Source: Serripes groenlandicus
Lineage: Eukaryota; Mollusca; Bivalvia; Cardiida; Cardiidae
Reading direction: 5' to 3'
Length of the DNA stretch: 64,000 nucleotides
Assembly (NCBI GenBank): GCA_031761405.1
Contig: JASEVX010000011.1
Span: 14,319,609 to 14,383,608 of the forward strand
Shown: one piece after another, positions 32,225-42,819 of the stretch
How positions within the stretch are numbered: position 1 is the first letter of the stretch
Layout: each line of letters begins with the position of its first letter
The notes under the pieces: generated by a model
Seen by the model: only the letters and a program-made list of their open reading frames with translations
The model's database searches: none
What the model was told of the DNA's origin: nothing
Program-made: the position numbers and the translations under genes

Positions 32225-32559
32225 ATAAATGATATTTTCCCAACCAGAGTACTAGATAAGAGGGAGTGAACAGGTCTATTCCCCACAATATTTCTTTCAT
32301 CACTCAACCAAATCCTATGTTGTGGGTACTCATAAGAATCGTCTCACTGATACGATTCTTTTGAGTACCCACAACATAGGATTTGAATGTCAAATAAGGA
32401 TTTTAGAACATGCAAAATGCCCCTTTACTGGAGCTCTGCCCAACAATATCTCTCTCATGACCCAACCAAACCTTATGTCGAGGGTACTTAAAAGGATTGT
32501 CTTACTGAGATGACTCTTTTGAGTACCCATAGCATAGGGTTAGTGGGCCATACTAGGAG
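32225..32559. mobile_element. Two GTACTCAAAAGA-type palindromic MITEs in tandem
   Basis: Copy 1 has the stem CCTATGTTGTGGGTACTCA..AGAATCGTCTCA with its complement ending AACATAGGATTTGAATGTC. Copy 2 (from about 32430) has GGGTACTTAAAAGGATTGTC and TGACTCTTTTGAGTACCCAT. The flanks GAGGGAGTGAACAGGTCTAT and TTTAGAACATGCAAAATGCC are the usual outer parts. Confidence 0.75.
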
Positions 32560-32767
32560 TTAACCCCTTCCCCTAGACAGATGCTGTCTGAAGCCACTGC
32601 AGCAGTCGACTTTTAAAAACATTGTGGCAAAAGTGAAATTTCTCCCTTTGCCACAATGTTTTCAACTCTATTTCATGATGAAACTTTCATATATACGGAG
32701 ATTTTCCTTATTTTAACATAGATGTCTTCAACTGCTGCAAATGTTGTTGTATGTTGGAAAGGGTTAT
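32560..32767. mobile_element. TTAA MITE, diverged
   Basis: TTAACCCCTTCCCCTAGACA opens it and GTATGTTGGAAAGGGTTATA closes it. The core is reduced to GTGGCAAAAGTGAAATTTCT. Confidence 0.72.
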
Positions 32768-32934
32768 AGTTAGGAAATATATAGGCCTTTATCTAGAGCT
32801 TCTATCATGTAATGAGTATGGGATATGAATGATCGAGATCTGAGTGACTGACACTTCCTGATGACCTCAGCTAGCTTTTTATGGACCTATTTTGTTACTG
32901 CAGTTACTGTAATTAGCTTTTCTCTGAAACAGAC

Positions 32935-34290
32935 AATGTTCGATGCCTCTAGAACAAACAAATGAACTTTACCCTGATATAAACAACTTTTGATGACTCT
33001 AGATCAAACAAATGAACTTTTCCCTGATAGAGACAACTTTTGATGCCTCTATATATATATATATAGAACTAACTAATGAAATTTTCCCTGATAGAGACAA
33101 CTTTGATGCCTCTATATATATATATATAGAACTAACTAATGAACTTTTCCCTGATAGAGACAACTTTTGATGACTCTAGAACAAGCAAATGAAATTGTCT
33201 TTGAAACAGACAACTTTTGATGACTTTAGAACAAATAAATGAACTTTTCCCTAATAAAGACAACTTTTGATGACTTTAGAACAAACAAATGAACTTTTCT
33301 TTGAAACAGAAAACTTTCAATGACTCTAGAACAAATAAATGAAATTTCCCCTGATAAAGACAACTTTTGATGATTCTAGAATAAACAAATAAACTTTTCT
33401 TTAAAACAGACACATTTTGATGACTCTAGAACAAATAAATTAAATTTTTTCCTGATACAGACAACTTTTGATGACTCTAGAACAAACATTTTTTTTTTTT
33501 GAAACAGACATTATTGATGACTCTAGAACAAATAAATGAACTTTTCCCTGATACAGACAATTTTTGATGACTCTAGAACAAATAAATTAACTTTTCCCTG
33601 ATAAAGTCAACTTTTGATGACTCTAGAACAAATAAATTAACTTTTCACTGGTACAGACAATTTTTGATGACTCTAAAACAAATAAATGGACTATTCACTG
33701 AAACAGAGATTTTTTGATGACTCTGGAACAAATAAATGAACTGTTCACTGTTACAGACAACATTTTATGACACTAGAACAAACAAAATCAATGAACTTTT
33801 CCCTGATAAAGATAACTTTTGATGACTCTAGAACAAATAAATGGAATTTTCCCTGATAAAGACTATTTTTGATGACTCTAGAACAAACAAATAAACTTTT
33901 CTTTTAAACAGACAATTTTTAATGACTCCAGAACAAATAAATGAACTTTCCCCTGATATAGACAATTTTTAATGACTTAGTACAAATAGAAGAACTTTCT
34001 CCTGATATAGAAACATTTTGATGACTCTAGAACAAATAAATGAACTGTTCACTGTTACTGACAACTTTTTATGACTCTAGAACAAACAAAATCAATGAAC
34101 TTTTCCCTGATAAAGACAACTTTTGTTGACTCTAGAACAAATAAATGAACTTTTCTTTGAAACAGACAGCATTTAATGCCTCTAGAACAAACAAATGAAC
34201 TTTTCCCCGATATAGACAACTTTTGATGACTCGAGAACAAACAAATGAACTTTTCCTTAGAACAGACAACCTTTGAATTCTCTGTTGGAA
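32935..34290. repeat. 50-bp minisatellite, about 27 copies
   Basis: The unit is TTTTGATGACTCTAGAACAA..ATAAATGAACTTTTCCCTGA..TA(A/C)AGACAAC, with an exact 50-bp period over most of the array. The first units contain (TA)n expansions at 33050 and 33112. Open frames across the array are by-products of its period. Confidence 0.92.
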
Positions 34291-34339
34291 ACAAACTTTC
34301 CATTCCTTGGTATAAACAACTATTGATAGCTTCTATAGA

Positions 34340-34538
34340 AATAGACTCTTGAAAATTGTGCAGCAGAACACTTTGAACACACCTTGGCAAAATTATGAAA
34401 AATCTCTATATGTTTTAGTAAAGTTATTGAATAGAGTTGAAAACATTGTGGCAAATGGAGAAATTGATCATTATCATTATGCTACATTGTTTCTAAAGGT
34501 CGTCAGCTGCAGAGCCGTCAGAAATGGTTTAATAAATT
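34340..34538. mobile_element. Decayed TTAA MITE
   Basis: TGCAGCAGAACACTTTGAAC, TTGAATAGAGTTGAAAACAT and CGTCAGCTGCAGAGCCGTCA..AATGGTTTAATAA are in family order. Confidence 0.6.
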
Positions 34539-34662
34539 AAGCTGGAATCGATCTTGTGATGCCTTTGCCAAGAGTACACAGAAACGAATATATGAGGAAA
34601 AAGTAAATTTAAGGACTCCCATGTAATTTGACCACAGTAAGTTGACACAGGAAGTTTACAAG

Positions 34663-34852
34663 GGTCTACTTCTGACAAGTTTACAATAGTTAGATAAACT
34701 AAGACAAGTTTACAATAGTTAAATAAACTAAGACAAGTTTACAATAGTTAAATAAACTCAGACAAGTTTACAATAGTTAAATAAACTCAGACAAGTTTAC
34801 AATAGTTAGATAAACTAAGACAAGTTTACAATAGTTAAATAAACTAAGACAT
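34663..34852. repeat. 29-bp minisatellite, about six copies
   Basis: The unit is ACAAGTTTACAATAGTTA(A/G)A..TAAACTAAG with very few differences between copies. Confidence 0.9.
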
Positions 34853-35054
34853 AATATATTATAGTGGTAAAATTGTGGTCCGACCAAATGTCAATTGTTC
34901 AATATTGATTTTGTCAAAGTTATTGGACAAGGCTAAGGAAGTTAAAGGACTTATTTGAAAACAAAATTGAAAATACATAATTGCATTCGATCATTCGAGT
35001 AAATATCGAAATATTTTGTATTGCGTTGTTTTCACTATAGTGCTTTTCACGAAC

Positions 35055-35205
35055 AATGAACATCAAGTTGCTGTGGTCAACTTACCTCGTTCAAGTTACC
35101 GTGGTCAACTTACCTCGTTCAAGTTACTGTGGTCAACTTACTGTGGTCAACTTATACAGTGGGCAACTTTCCTGTGGTCAAATTACTGTGGTCAAGTTAC
35201 CGAGT
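35055..35205. repeat. ~28-bp GTGGTCAACTTAC minisatellite
   Basis: Imperfect units of (C/G)AAGTTAC(C/T)GTGGTCAACT..TACCTCGTT alternate with shorter GTGGTCAACTTACT copies. Confidence 0.8.
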
Positions 35206-35248
35206 ACCAATTTAAGATCTTGTGCATACATGATTATGCTGTACAGTT

Positions 35249-35477
35249 TTAACACTTTCTCACATACAATAAATCTGTAGCAGACGACTTTGAAATCATC
35301 TAGGCAAAAACACAGAAAAGCTCTAAAAATATTGGTATAATTACTGAAAAGAGTTGGAAACATTGTGGCAAAAGGAGAAATTGCTCGTTTTGAGCAATTT
35401 CTCCTTTTGTCACTATGTTTTTGAAAGTCGCCTGCTGCATAGGCATCAGAAAGCATCTATATGTGGGAAAGGGTTAA
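35249..35477. mobile_element. TTAA MITE, complete
   Basis: TTAACACTTTCTCACATACA to TATGTGGGAAAGGGTTAA, 229 bp, with the core AAATTGCTCGTTTTGAGCAA. Confidence 0.83.
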
Positions 35478-35531
35478 ACTATTTTGTATTATGATTTTGT
35501 AAGAGTTGTCTACTTTAAAAACGTATCCACT

Positions 35532-35912
35532 TAATCCTTTGCCAAATACAACAAATCCACCGCTCTTAGACAAATTCAATTCTTTTTAATATATTATTTA
35601 TACTTATTGACAGATATTTTTTATGTTTCTACCAATAAGTTATTCTGCTGCCGGTTGCTAGTATGTTTGAAAGGGTTAACCCTTTCCCTCATACAACAAA
35701 TCTGCAGCAGACGACTTTGAACATGTTTTGTCAACAAATAGAAAATCTCTATAATTGAATGGATAACCTATGACTAGGTAAAAGTTGAAAACATTGTGGC
35801 AAAAAGAGAAATTGCTTGTTTTGAGCAATTTCTTCTTTTTGTCACTATGTTTTCAAAAAGCCGGCTGCTGCAGAGGCGTCAGAAAGCATCTATATATATG
35901 TGAAAGGGTTAA
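35532..35912. mobile_element. Two TTAA MITEs sharing one TTAA
   Basis: A decayed copy (35532-35679, TTAATCCTTTGCCAAATACA to GTTTGAAAGGGTTAA) ends in the same TTAA at 35676-35679 that starts a complete copy (35676-35912, ending GTGAAAGGGTTAA). This is what insertion into the TTAA at the end of an older element would leave. Confidence 0.82.
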
Positions 35913-35994
35913 TGCAGCCAACCAACCCTAAGAATGTGTTACCGGTAAACAGTAAATAACTGTGTCCTCACATTTTGTACTGTTTCACAAATGC

Positions 35995-36185
35995 AGGGGA
36001 CTAGATAAGACGGAGTGAACAGGTCTATCTCCATAACATTTTTCTTATTACTCAACCAAATCCTATGTTGTGGGTACTCAAAAGAATCGTCTCGCTGAGA
36101 CGATTCTTTTGAGTACCCACAACATAGTGTTTGAATTTAAAATAAGGATTTTAGAACATGAAAAATGCCCCTTAGCTAGAGCTCT
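35995..36185. mobile_element. GTACTCAAAAGA palindromic MITE, best copy
   Basis: A perfect 31-bp stem lies at 36063-36127 with a three-base loop (left arm CTATGTTGTGGGTACTCAAA.., right arm ..TTTGAGTACCCACAACATAG). The outer parts are GACTAGATAAGACGGAGTGA at the left and TTTAGAACATGAAAAATGCC..AGCTAGAGCTC at the right. It is non-coding. The superfamily is undetermined because target duplications are unclear. Confidence 0.82.
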
Positions 36186-36310
36186 GAAATGCATTAGGAT
36201 GAGTTTGCTTATGACATGACTTCTATGGCTATAATAATGTATTGAAGAGAGATGATATATGATACAAACCCTGTTTAGTAAAGAATAATTTGATTATCTC
36301 ATCCAGTGTG

Positions 36311-36527
36311 TTAAACCTTTCCCACATACAGAATCTGATGCTTTCTGACGCCTGAGTCACAGCAGCAGATGACTTTTGAAATAATTATGAGCAATATCTC
36401 GCTTTGTCACAATGTTTTCAACTCTTTTTCAATGATTAAACTTTCATTTACAGATGTTCACCATATTTTCAACCAGATGATTTAGAAGTCGTCTGCTGCA
36501 GATTTGCTGGAGGTGGGAAAGGGTTAA
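36311..36527. mobile_element. TTAA MITE with partly deleted core
   Basis: TTAAACCTTTCCCACATACA to GAGGTGGGAAAGGGTTAA. The left core arm is lost (GAAATAATTATGAGCAATAT). Confidence 0.8.
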
Positions 36528-36564
36528 AGTTTGATCACATACAATCAATCAGCAGCAGATAACT

Positions 36565-36958
36565 TTAACCCTTTCCCTCATACGACAATTCTGCAGCAGA
36601 CGACTTTGAACATATTTTGTTAAAAAACAGAAAATCTCTATAATTGAATGGATAACCTATGACAAAAAGAGGAAAACATTGTGGCAAAAGGAGAAATTGC
36701 TCATTTTGAGCAATTTCTTCTTTTGTAACTATGTTTTCAAAAAGCCGTCTGCTGCAGAGGCCTCAGAAAGCGACTATATGTGGGAAAGGGTTTAAACCTT
36801 TTATCTCGTACATTCAATCAGCAAAAGATAACTTTAAAAATATCTCAGCAAATCACTATAAATGAAAGAATGATAATCGAATAGAATTGATAACACTGTG
36901 GTAATAGTTGCCTGCTGCAGATGTCAAAATGTGTCAACATATGAAAAAGGGTCAAATA
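36565..36958. mobile_element. Two adjoining TTAA MITEs
   Basis: A complete copy (36565-36795, core AAATTGCTCATTTTGAGCAA) runs into a worn copy that starts in the same TTTAAA (36792) with TTAAACCTTTTATCTCGTAC and ends near 36955 with ATGAAAAAGGGTCAA. Again the TTAA appears shared. Confidence 0.78.
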
Positions 36959-36960
36959 TA

Positions 36961-37170
36961 ATTTGCCAACATTCTTTCCCAGGTTTGACAAAAGTCACTG
37001 TGACAAGCGTCATACAATTTTAACCAATGGGCTAACATTCTATGTGGAAAAGCAGCCAGTTGCTTTGCAAGAATGTTGTGTGGTCAGTACTGGTGTGAGA
37101 AAGCCAGGACACACACAAGTAGGTGAACTGACCAAAAAATGTTGAAAACAGCACTAAACCCCAATCAATC
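36961..37170 (+). mobile_element. SINE lacking its tRNA head
   Basis: GCCAACATTCTTTCCCAGGT, AAAAGCAGCCAGTTGCTTTG and ACTGGTGTGAGAAAGCCAGG lead to AACAGCACTAAACCCC and a (CAAT)n tail. The block CCGCCGTGATATGACTG of the 3' domain is deleted. Confidence 0.75.
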
Positions 37171-37197
37171 AATTCAATCAAATGGAATTTATTTGCA

Positions 37198-37425
37198 TTA
37201 ACCCTTTCCCACCTGCAGATGCATTTTGACGCAGTTTTAGCAGACGACTTTTGAAAACATTCTGGCCAAAGTTGAAATTACTCATAATGAGCAATTTCAT
37301 TTTTGGCAACAATGATTTCAACTTTATTTAACAATTAAGCTATCTTTTATGGAGATTTTTTCAGGTTTTTGTCACTGTTTTCAAAGTCTTCTGCTGCAGA
37401 TTTGTTGTATGTGGGAAAGGGTTAA
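37198..37425. mobile_element. TTAA MITE, complete
   Basis: TTAACCCTTTCCCACCTGCA to GTATGTGGGAAAGGGTTAA, with the core AATTACTCATAATGAGCAAT. Confidence 0.83.
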
Positions 37426-37429
37426 TGTT

Positions 37430-37889
37430 ATGTTTTCAAAAAGCTGTCTGCTGCAGAGGCGTCAGAAAGCGTCTTTATGAGGGAAAGGGTTAAATTTATC
37501 TGCAGGAGATGACTTCTAGGAAAAAAATTCTGTAAAATTCTGAATTTTTTTCCAAGTATACTCTTTTTGAAAAGGGTTGTAAATAATGTAGTGAAAGGAG
37601 TAATTTCTCCTTTTGTCACAATATTTTCAAAAGTTGTCTGCTGCAGATGTGTTCAAATACCTCTGCATGTGGAAAAAGTGTTAAAATACCTTTTTTGTAA
37701 TCAGAGAAAGGGTAGTTGAACCCAGCAGACGGCTATTTGAAAACATAGTGACAAAAGAAGAAATTGCACAAAACGTACAATTTCTCCTTTTGCCACAATG
37801 TTTTCCACTTTCAGTCATAGGTTATCCATTGACAAAATAAGTTTAAAGTCGTCTGTGGCAGAATTGTCGTATGAGGGAAAGGGTTAAGG
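37430..37889. mobile_element. Cluster of three partial TTAA MITEs
   Basis: A right third lies at 37430-37494 (ending TATGAGGGAAAGGGTTAA). A worn copy from 37491 to about 37684 has GTAATTTCTCCTTTTGTCAC. A copy lacking its left end lies at 37725-37889 (CAGCAGACGGCTATTTGAAA to GTATGAGGGAAAGGGTTAA). Confidence 0.72.
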
Positions 37890-38192
37890 TCGTTGATATG
37901 AATAAATTTGTTTTCACTGATGTCAGTATATAGAATTTTGATTGTTTATACATGTGACATTAATTTTACAGTGAGTATTTTTTGCTCACAATATCTTGAT
38001 TTACTCTCTATATTTTGGTGGATTATTTGATATCTTTTTTCAAAGAAATCCCATGTGACATTTGGGGTCACTTTTGAATATTCTGACCGTCTTGTCTCTT
38101 TCTCACAATGCTTATATTATTTGGTTTTAGGCGTTCCACACATGCAAACCCTTTTGTTCTTCATTGAATAGCCTGAGGCTAGGTATATTAAC

Positions 38193-38410
38193 TTAAACCT
38201 TTCCCACTTGCAGACACATTTTGACCCATCTGCATTAGACGGCTTTTGAAAACATTGTGTGTGGTAAAAGGAGAAATTGCTCATAATGAGCAATTTCTCC
38301 TTTTATCACAATGTTTTCAACTCTTTTTAGTAATAATACCTTCATTTCGGAGAGTTTTTCCAAATTGTTAGCAAGAAGCTGCTGATCTGTTTTATGTAGG
38401 AAAGGGTTAA
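38193..38410. mobile_element. TTAA MITE
   Basis: TTAAACCTTTCCCACTTGCA to TATGTAGGAAAGGGTTAA. The core AAATTGCTCATAATGAGCAA is perfect; the inner GTCGTCTGCTG block is worn. Confidence 0.8.
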
Positions 38411-38707
38411 CCGTTAGTAAACATGAAAGGACAAGTTCGAGAGCCATCAGTCTATCTGCTTCGAGTCCATGTGACCCGAAAAATGCAACATCCACGAAAT
38501 CGACAGCATAATTGTGATGCAGACCTGCAAACATTTTGGAAAATTGGAAAATTTCTCATCATGAATTGATTATTTCAGACCATCATTGAACAATGGTTTC
38601 AATAAGATAATTTTTTAATACATGTAATTGAAAAGATATGGAAAACCTGATGTTACATAACAATTAGATATTATATTTTGATTAAAATACATACATTACC
38701 AATACCA

Positions 38708-38938
38708 ACAACCCTTTCCCTCATATAGACGCTTTCTGACGTCCCTGCAGCAGAGGCTTTTTGAAAACATAGTGACAAAAAGAAGAAATTGCTCAAAACA
38801 AGCAATTTTTCCTTTTGACACAATGTTTTCCACTTTAAGTCATAGGTTATCCATTCAATTATAGAGATCTCCCTATCTTTTGACAAAATATGTTCAAAGC
38901 CGTCTGCTGCAGAATTGTCGTATGAGGGAAAGGGTTAA
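38708..38938. mobile_element. TTAA MITE, complete
   Basis: AACAACCCTTTCCCTCATAT to CGTATGAGGGAAAGGGTTAA, very close to the copies at 14019 and 24017. The left TTAA has become AACAA. Confidence 0.82.
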
Positions 38939-38944
38939 TATGCC

Positions 38945-39365
38945 CACTCTTAACTATCTGCTTAGATAACTTTTGATAACCTTGTGACAAAAGGAGATAT
39001 GACTAATGATGAGCAATTTCTCCTTTTGTAAAAATGTGTTCAAAAGTTGCTGCTTCAGATGCATCTGCAGGTGGGAACGAGTGAAGTGACATCGGTTTTG
39101 AAATATTGTGGTTTGTCAAAAAATAGAAAATCTCTATAATTGAGTGGCTAACCTATGACTAAAAGTGGAAATCATTGTGACAAAAGGAGAAATTGCTCGT
39201 TTTGAGCAATTTCTTCTTTAGTTACTATGTTTTCAAAAAGCTGTCTGCTGTAGAGGCATCAGAAAGCGTCTATATGAGGGAAAGGGTTAAAGACAATGAA
39301 TAGATATAAAAAACATTGTGTCGAAAGGAGAAATCACTCATTATGATGTGGGAAAGGGTTATCAA
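38945..39365. mobile_element. Partial TTAA MITEs upstream of exon 2
   Basis: A worn copy lies at about 38950-39085. A copy without its left end lies at 39105-39291 (AATAGAAAATCTCTATAATT to TATGAGGGAAAGGGTTAA). A short right-end piece at 39345-39362 (GATGTGGGAAAGGGTTA) lies 60 bp before the exon-2 acceptor. Confidence 0.7.
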
Positions 39366-39422
39366 ATAATAATGTTGGTGGTTTTTATCCCAAGTAACAT
39401 TTTCTATTTACTGTTCTTTCAG

Positions 39423-39470
39423 AAAATCCATTTGCTCAGCATGGCATGTTTGAAGACCCACACAGGGGAG
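39423..39470 (+). CDS. ARHGEF10: ARHGEF10-like exon 2 (48 bp)
   Basis: A tiny exon with a strong acceptor (TATTTACTGTTCTTTCAG) and donor (GAG/GTATGT). It completes the phase-1 codon of exon 1 and reads ENPFAQHGMFEDPHRG plus one base, which passes in frame into exon 3. The same phase at both ends means it could be skipped without a frameshift. No domain is recognised. The exon is supported by splice sites and frame only. Its donor is also the first base of the 37-bp minisatellite that fills the start of intron 2. Confidence 0.72.
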
Positions 39471-40660
39471 GTATGTAAAAGTTTATAAGATATCTGTTGC
39501 TATGAGTGTTTGTAAAAGTTTATAAGATATCTGATGCTATGAGTGTTTGTAAAAGTTTATAAGATATCTGATGCTATGAGTATTTGTAAAAGATTATTAG
39601 ATATCTGATGTTGTGAGTGTTTGTAAAAGTTTATTAGATATCTGATGCTATGAGTGTTTGTAAAAGTTTATAAGTATCTGATGCTATGAGTGTTTGTAAA
39701 AGTTTATAAGATATCTGATGCTATGAGTGTTTGTAAAAGTTTATTAGATATCTGATGCTATGAGTGTTTGTAAAAGTTCATAAGATATCTGATGCTATGA
39801 GTGTTTGTAAAAGTTTATTAGATATCTGATGCTATGAGTGTTTGTAAAAGTTTATTAGATATCTGATGCTATGAGTGTTTGTAAACGTTTATTAGATATC
39901 TGATGCTATGAGTGTTTGTAAAAGTTTATTAGATATCTGATGCTATGAGTGTTTGTAAAAGTGTATTAGATTTCTGATGATGTGAGTGTTTGTAAAAGTT
40001 TATTAGATATCAGATGCTATGAGTGTTTGTAAAAGTGTGTAAGATATCTGATGCTATGAGTGTTTGTAAAAGTTTATTAGATGTCTGATGCTTTGAGTGT
40101 TTGTAAAAGTTTATTAAATATCTGATGCTATGAGTGTTTGTAAACGTTTGTAAGATATCTGATGCTATGAGTGTTTGTAAAAGTTTATTAGATATCTGAT
40201 GTGATGAGTGTTTGTAAAAGTTTATTAGATATCTGATGCTATGAGTGTTTGTAAAAGTTGGTTTATTAGATATCAGATGCTATGAGTGTTTGTAAAAGTT
40301 TGTAAGATATCTGATGCTATGAGTGTTTGTAAAAGTTTATTAGATATCTGATACGATGAGTGTTTGTAAAAGTTTATGAGATATCTGATGCTATGAGTGT
40401 TTGTAAAAGGTTATTAGATATCTGATGCTATGAGTGTTTGTAAAAGTGTATTAGATTTCTGATGATGTGAGTGTTTGTAAAAGTTTATTAGATATCTGAT
40501 GCTATGAGTGTTTGTAAAAGTTTATTAGATATCTGATGCTATAAGTGTTTGTAAAAGTGTATTAGATTTCTGATGCTATATATGAGTGTTTGTGAAAGTC
40601 TATAAGACATCTGATGATATGAGTGTTTGTCAAAGTTTATAAGATATCTGATGCTATGAG
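39471..40660. repeat. 37-bp minisatellite starting at the exon-2 donor, about 32 copies
   Basis: The unit is GTTTGTAAAAGTTTATTAGA..TATCTGATGCTATGAGT. The first unit begins with the splice donor itself (GTATGTAAAAG) in place of GTTTGTAAAAG. Later copies differ at a few positions, and two have short insertions. A CRISPR array is excluded: there are no spacers and the DNA is animal. Confidence 0.93.
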
Positions 40661-40662
40661 TC

Positions 40663-41082
40663 AGGGCTCCAGAAATTTTGAAATCTCAATCGATCCAGGT
40701 GAAATAATTTTTTACCCCCCCAATTTCATTTTATTTATTACCGAGTTCAAACATAAATATTCCACATAGCACACAGCAGGTTTGGCAAATAAGGTATTTC
40801 TTCTTCGACTTAAATTTATATAAGCTTTGATTGCTTAGTTGTGTTTTTGAAGATATTCCTGCCTTTACTTTTTTCATAGTATCCAGCTCGCCATTTGTGA
40901 AATATAGGCAATGGGTTTAATGCCGGCTTTTCTAATAATAATAGTCTCCCACATTTAGCAAACATGTGGTTTTTTAAAAGGGACCATTCTCGTTTTGTAT
41001 CATTTATATTTATTGGGGGTGTGCCACTTCCCCTTTTCTCACCAAAATGATTCAACAGAAGTGTCAGTTTCTGGAGTCCATA
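40663..41082 (-). mobile_element. Possible hAT-derived fragment
   Basis: CAGGGCTCCAGAAATT at the left and AGTTTCTGGAGTCC at the right form an imperfect inverted repeat. Between them a minus-strand frame (41055-40816) contains KREWSLLKNHMFAKCGRLLL, faintly like a C-terminal hAT transposase segment. No 8-bp duplication was found. Confidence 0.35.
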
Positions 41083-41127
41083 ATTTAGCTTTCTCCTGAA
41101 CTGACTGAAATGCAGAGAAATTGCTCA

Positions 41128-41270
41128 TAATGAGCAATCTTTCCATTTGCCTCAATGTTTTCAACTCTATTCAATCATGATGCTGTCATTGAAGGAGATT
41201 TTCTATAAATTTTGTGAGTATGTATTTGAATTCGTCTGCTACAGATTTGTTGTATGTGGGAAAGGGTTAA
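41128..41270. mobile_element. TTAA MITE right half
   Basis: TAATGAGCAATCTTTCCATT through TTCGTCTGCTACAGATTTGT to GTATGTGGGAAAGGGTTAA; the left half is lost. Confidence 0.72.
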
Positions 41271-41744
41271 CACAAGCTTGAAAGAAATTACGCCTAATAC
41301 ATCCGCTGGCATGCTGATCTACACCAAAAAAACACTTTATTTGCGTAGAAATGAGTATACAATCACCAGAATGCATTGCATATATGACATTGAGTTTAAA
41401 ATCATTGTAAATGTGTATAGGATGCGCATCACTAGAAATGATTGATTTGATCACTTTTAGTATTTTGACCTTGTATGAAAGTAGAGAATGCTAAACATCG
41501 GTTTTGTCCGGGCCAAAATAACAGTAACTATTTTTGCTTGGTGAATTCTTTCTTGCATAATTGCCCCATTCTCTTTGGATTGTTTTAAAGCTTAGAGGTA
41601 ACCCTTTTCAATGATACATTGTTCTGCATGAGAAACGCTTAGAAAGTGTGACAATTGTGGACTGAAACTGGTCTATTTACATGGAAGGATTTGATTTGGT
41701 GTATTGTAACCAGAATGAAGAATATGCTAGTTATTAGTCTATTT

Positions 41745-41845
41745 CCCTTTGTGGATAATGTAAAATCCATTTGTGGATAATGTAAAATCCCTTTGTGGAT
41801 AATGTAAAATGTAAAATAATGAAAAATAATGAAAAATGAAAAATC
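41745..41845. repeat. Short (TTTGTGGATAATGTAAAATCC)n array
   Basis: Three copies of a 21-bp unit are followed by degenerate AATAATGAAAA repeats. Confidence 0.75.
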
Positions 41846-41875
41846 ACTTATAGGTGCATTCATTGATTATTCTAT

Positions 41876-42277
41876 AATCCCTTTCCCACATACCACGAAA
41901 ACGACGACTTTGAAAACATTCAACCCTTTTCCCTCATACGACAATTCTGCAGCAGACGACTTTGAACGTATTTTGTCAAAACATAGAAAATATCCATAAT
42001 TGAATGGATAAAAAAGTGGAAAACATTGTGGCAAAAGGAGAAATTGCACGTTTTGTGCAATTTCTTCTTCTGTCACTATGTTTTCAAAAAGCTGTCTGCT
42101 GCAGAGGCGTCAGAAAGCATCTATATGAGGGAAAGGGTTAAGCAAAATGTGAAAAATCTGTATAATTAAAGGTATAATTACGGAAAAAAAGTTGTAAATT
42201 TCTCTTTATGCCCAATTTCTCCTTTTGCCGCAATGTTTTAAAGAATAATCTGCGCCTGTACGTGGGAAAGGGTTAAG
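41876..42277. mobile_element. Run of three TTAA MITE pieces before exon 3
   Basis: A left-end piece (41876-41920, TAATCCCTTTCCCACATACC) is followed by a nearly complete copy (41922-42141, CAACCCTTTTCCCTCATACG to TATGAGGGAAAGGGTTAA). A shortened copy then ends at 42277 with GTACGTGGGAAAGGGTTAAG. The last one stops 34 bp before the exon-3 acceptor. Confidence 0.75.
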
Positions 42278-42310
42278 TCGAACCAAAATGGTTTTCTTGT
42301 ATTTCTCCAG

Positions 42311-42513
42311 CATTACCAGAAGCAGAGAGAGATGATGGAATAATGGAAGCCATGAATCCCTTTTCATTGATGGACGATGACTCGGGATCGAATATCAGCG
42401 ATTATTCAGACTCATCGTTTGACATGTCTGATTCAGAGAAATCGGACTCGGATCTTTTTTTTCGACAGTCATACAGCTCGAAGCCACTGCCCCCAGAGCC
42501 CCCTAAGAATAAG
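42311..42513 (+). CDS. ARHGEF10: ARHGEF10-like exon 3: Ser/Asp-rich region
   Basis: The acceptor CTTGTATTTCTCCAG and donor AAG/GTAAGG bound 203 bases. Two bases complete the codon left by exon 2; 67 codons follow and the exon ends in phase 0. It reads ALPEAERDDGIMEAMNPFSL, then the acidic and serine-rich stretch SDYSDSSFDMSDSEKSDSDL, and closes with the proline-rich KPLPPEPPKNK. Such acidic, Ser-rich and Pro-rich segments suit phosphorylation and SH3 or adaptor binding, but no specific site is shown. It lies about 70 residues upstream of the DH domain. Confidence 0.85.
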
Positions 42514-42539
42514 GTAAGGACTGTGATATTTAATTGGCT

Positions 42540-42760
42540 GGATTGCTCTAGCAATTCCGGTCTATATATTGGCGATGTCCGTCTGTCCGTCCGTCTGTCT
42601 GTTTGTCTGTCCGTCAACATTTTGGTTAAAGTTTCAGGTTGAGGCAAAATCTCAGCACTGGAAAGGGTTACAAACCTGAAACTTTGCCTGAAGGTAACCA
42701 GTAACAAGTTCTATTGATTTCTATGGTTACTTTGACCTTGACCTTGGATTGTCAAATTGC
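42540..42760 (+). mobile_element. Partial Helentron-like repeat with inverted repeat
   Basis: TATATTGGCGATGTCCGTCT and the CTGTCCGTCCGTCTGTCTGT microsatellite resemble the 5' parts of other intronic repeats. AAAGTTTCAGGTTGAGGC and ACAAACCTGAAACTTTGCC form an inverted pair. The 3' terminus is not evident. Confidence 0.5.
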
Positions 42761-42819
42761 TGACAATCTGGCCTTACCTTTTTCAGCGGTTTCTTGTTAT
42801 TAATTAACACCTTAATTTA

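Noticed and set aside
34055..34390. 111-codon minus-strand open frame
   Set aside because: It lies inside the 50-bp minisatellite; the repetitive protein reflects the repeat.
39471..40660. CRISPR-like regular repeat
   Set aside because: Units are contiguous with no unique spacers, the period is 37 bp without gaps, and the host is an animal genome.
42343..42380. Alternative start of the GEF at the ATGs in exon 3
   Set aside because: Exon 3 joins in frame to exons 1 and 2, so an internal start is not needed; an alternative promoter cannot be excluded.
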